From Streptomyces diastatochromogenes (GTDB taxonomy: Bacteria > Actinomycetota > Actinomycetes > Streptomycetales > Streptomycetaceae): 64,000 nucleotides of DNA. This document shows, in pieces, positions 61,435 to 64,000 of the stretch. The notes under the pieces are model-generated. The model saw only the letters and a list, made by a program, of their open reading frames with translations, made no database searches and was not told the DNA's origin. The translations under genes and the position numbers were made by a program. The DNA is taken from the NCBI RefSeq assembly GCF_002242805.1, contig NZ_MCGQ01000038.1, positions 62,001 to 126,000 of the forward strand, written 5' to 3'. Each line of letters begins with the position of its first letter. Positions within the stretch are counted from its first letter, which is position 1.

Positions 61435-62291
61435 TCAGCCCCGGTTCTGTACGTGCTGGTAGCCGAAACGGCCCTTGATGCAGAGGTTGCCGTGAGTCAC
61501 CGGATTGTCGTGCGGTGAGGTGACCTTCACGATCTCATTGTCCTGCACATGGAGCGTGAGGTTGCAGCCCACCCCGCAGTAGGCGCACACCGTGGTCGTC
61601 TCCGACTGCCTCGACTCGTCCCAGGTACCCGCCGCCCGCATGTCGAACTCGGATCTGAACGACAGCGCCCCCGTCGGGCACACCTCGATGCAGTTCCCGC
61701 AGTACACGCAGGCGGAATCGGTCAGCGGCGCCTCGTGCTCGACTGCGATCCGCGCGTCGAAACCGCGCCCGGCGACCGAGATCGCGAAGGTGTTCTGCCA
61801 CTGGTCGCCGCAGGCGTCGACGCACTTGTAGCACAGGATGCACTTGTCGTAGTCACGCACATACAGCTCGTTGTCGACCTTCGGTTCCTCGTGCAGCCGG
61901 GCCGCGCCGGGGCCGAAACGGTCGGGCTTCGCCTCGTACTCCTTGATCCACTCGGCGACCTTCGGGGTCGTCGACAAGTCGACCGAGGATGCCAGCAGCT
62001 CCAGCACGATCTTCCTGCTGTGCCGGGCCCGCTCCGTGTCCGTACGGACCTCCATCCCGGGCTCCGCCCTGCGCGAGCAGGCCGGCACCAGCGTCCGCGA
62101 CCCCTCCACCTCCACCACGCACACCCGGCAGGCGTTCTTCGGCCGCAGCGTGTCGCCCTCGCAGAGGGTCGGGATGTCCTTCCCCGCCGCCCGGCACGCG
62201 TCCAGGACGGTCGAGCCCTCCGGGACCCGGGCCGGCTCGCCGTCGATCGTGAACTCCAGCAGACGGCGCGGGATCCCCAGCGGTGTGACGG

Positions 62292-62295
<4 letters not shown>
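61435..62295 (-). CDS. 2Fe-2S/4Fe-4S protein like the N-terminal third of NAD-linked formate dehydrogenase alpha
   Basis: A 286-residue iron-sulfur protein. A plant-type [2Fe-2S] domain (residues about 15-95, CEGDTLRPKNACRVCVVEV), a NuoG-like segment, two [4Fe-4S] sets (CILCYKCVDACG near 150 and CVYCGNCIEVCP near 196) and the first piece of a molybdopterin-type [4Fe-4S] domain (CAYCGVGCNLTL near 237, ending CIKGRFGYQHV) are visible. It then stops, whereas FdsA/FdhA-type subunits continue for about 600 residues. The next gene, fdhD, starts 7 bp later in proper frame, so this is a real end. It is probably an electron-transfer partner of the fused NuoEF protein, coupled by a 4-bp overlap. Confidence 0.87.

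Positions 62296-64000
<1,705 letters not shown>

Noticed and set aside
61435-61480. Frameshift explaining the short formate-dehydrogenase-like subunit
   Set aside because: The stop is followed within 7 bp by the intact fdhD gene, leaving no room for a lost catalytic domain in another frame.

Overview
The window reads as a Streptomyces chromosome segment. GC content is very high, codons carry G or C at the third position, GTG and TTG starts are common, TTA codons are rare, many proteins have Sec signal peptides, and cellulases carrying CBM2 flank CebR-type operators. I recognise no rRNA, tRNA, insertion sequence, prophage or CRISPR array. The order nar genes, cellulases, NuoEF/FdhD recalls a region of other streptomycete chromosomes, from memory and unchecked.

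Layout. 1-2.4 kb: the 3' part of a membrane M48 metallopeptidase. 2.4-8.9 kb (minus): narGHJI, a complete respiratory nitrate reductase. 9-19 kb: small regulatory and housekeeping genes: a DUF574-type methyltransferase with an XRE regulator, an MmyB-like regulator divergent from an ADP-ribosylglycohydrolase, a PCD-like protein, and a WYL regulator divergent from a two-gene unit across a near-perfect 27-bp palindrome. A secreted PL11 rhamnogalacturonan lyase follows, then a two-gene unit of unknown function. 19-28.3 kb: a cellulose/xyloglucan cluster (GH74, GH48, then divergent GH5-GH6), all with CBM2 and with CebR-type sites between GH48 and GH5. 28.5-37.6 kb: a methyltransferase, a GT-C membrane glycosyltransferase, a large HTH/STAND NTPase/beta-propeller protein, an SDR, a GH75 chitosanase with a CsnR-type operator, an ABM-like protein and an aldo-keto reductase.

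37.9-48.1 kb is the most unusual part: one tightly overlapping seven-gene operon, pqqA-pqqC-pqqD-pqqE-GH105-[GH28/GH29-like/CBM32/GH27]-[CBM35/Fn3/Fn3/PQQ sugar dehydrogenase]. It joins synthesis of the PQQ cofactor to pectin (rhamnogalacturonan) depolymerisation and to a secreted, carbohydrate-targeted PQQ dehydrogenase. pqqB is absent from the window. A TTA codon at codon 4 of pqqD suggests bldA (developmental) control. With the PL11 lyase at 16 kb, the proposed sequence is: lyase makes unsaturated oligosaccharides, GH105 and the multidomain hydrolase trim them, CBM35 holds the dehydrogenase on uronic-acid-bearing fragments, and the dehydrogenase oxidises released aldoses.

48.1-60.5 kb: acyl-CoA ligase, DHA2 exporter, double-module Lrp/AsnC regulator, LysR plus SBF-like transporter, secreted GH33 sialidase with LamG, quinone oxidoreductase divergent from a MarR regulator over three operator repeats, isochorismatase-like hydrolase, atypical SDR and a second LysR. 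60.6-64 kb (minus): fused NuoE-NuoF (cut by the window edge), an iron-sulfur protein that stops where a formate dehydrogenase alpha subunit would begin its molybdenum domain, and FdhD.
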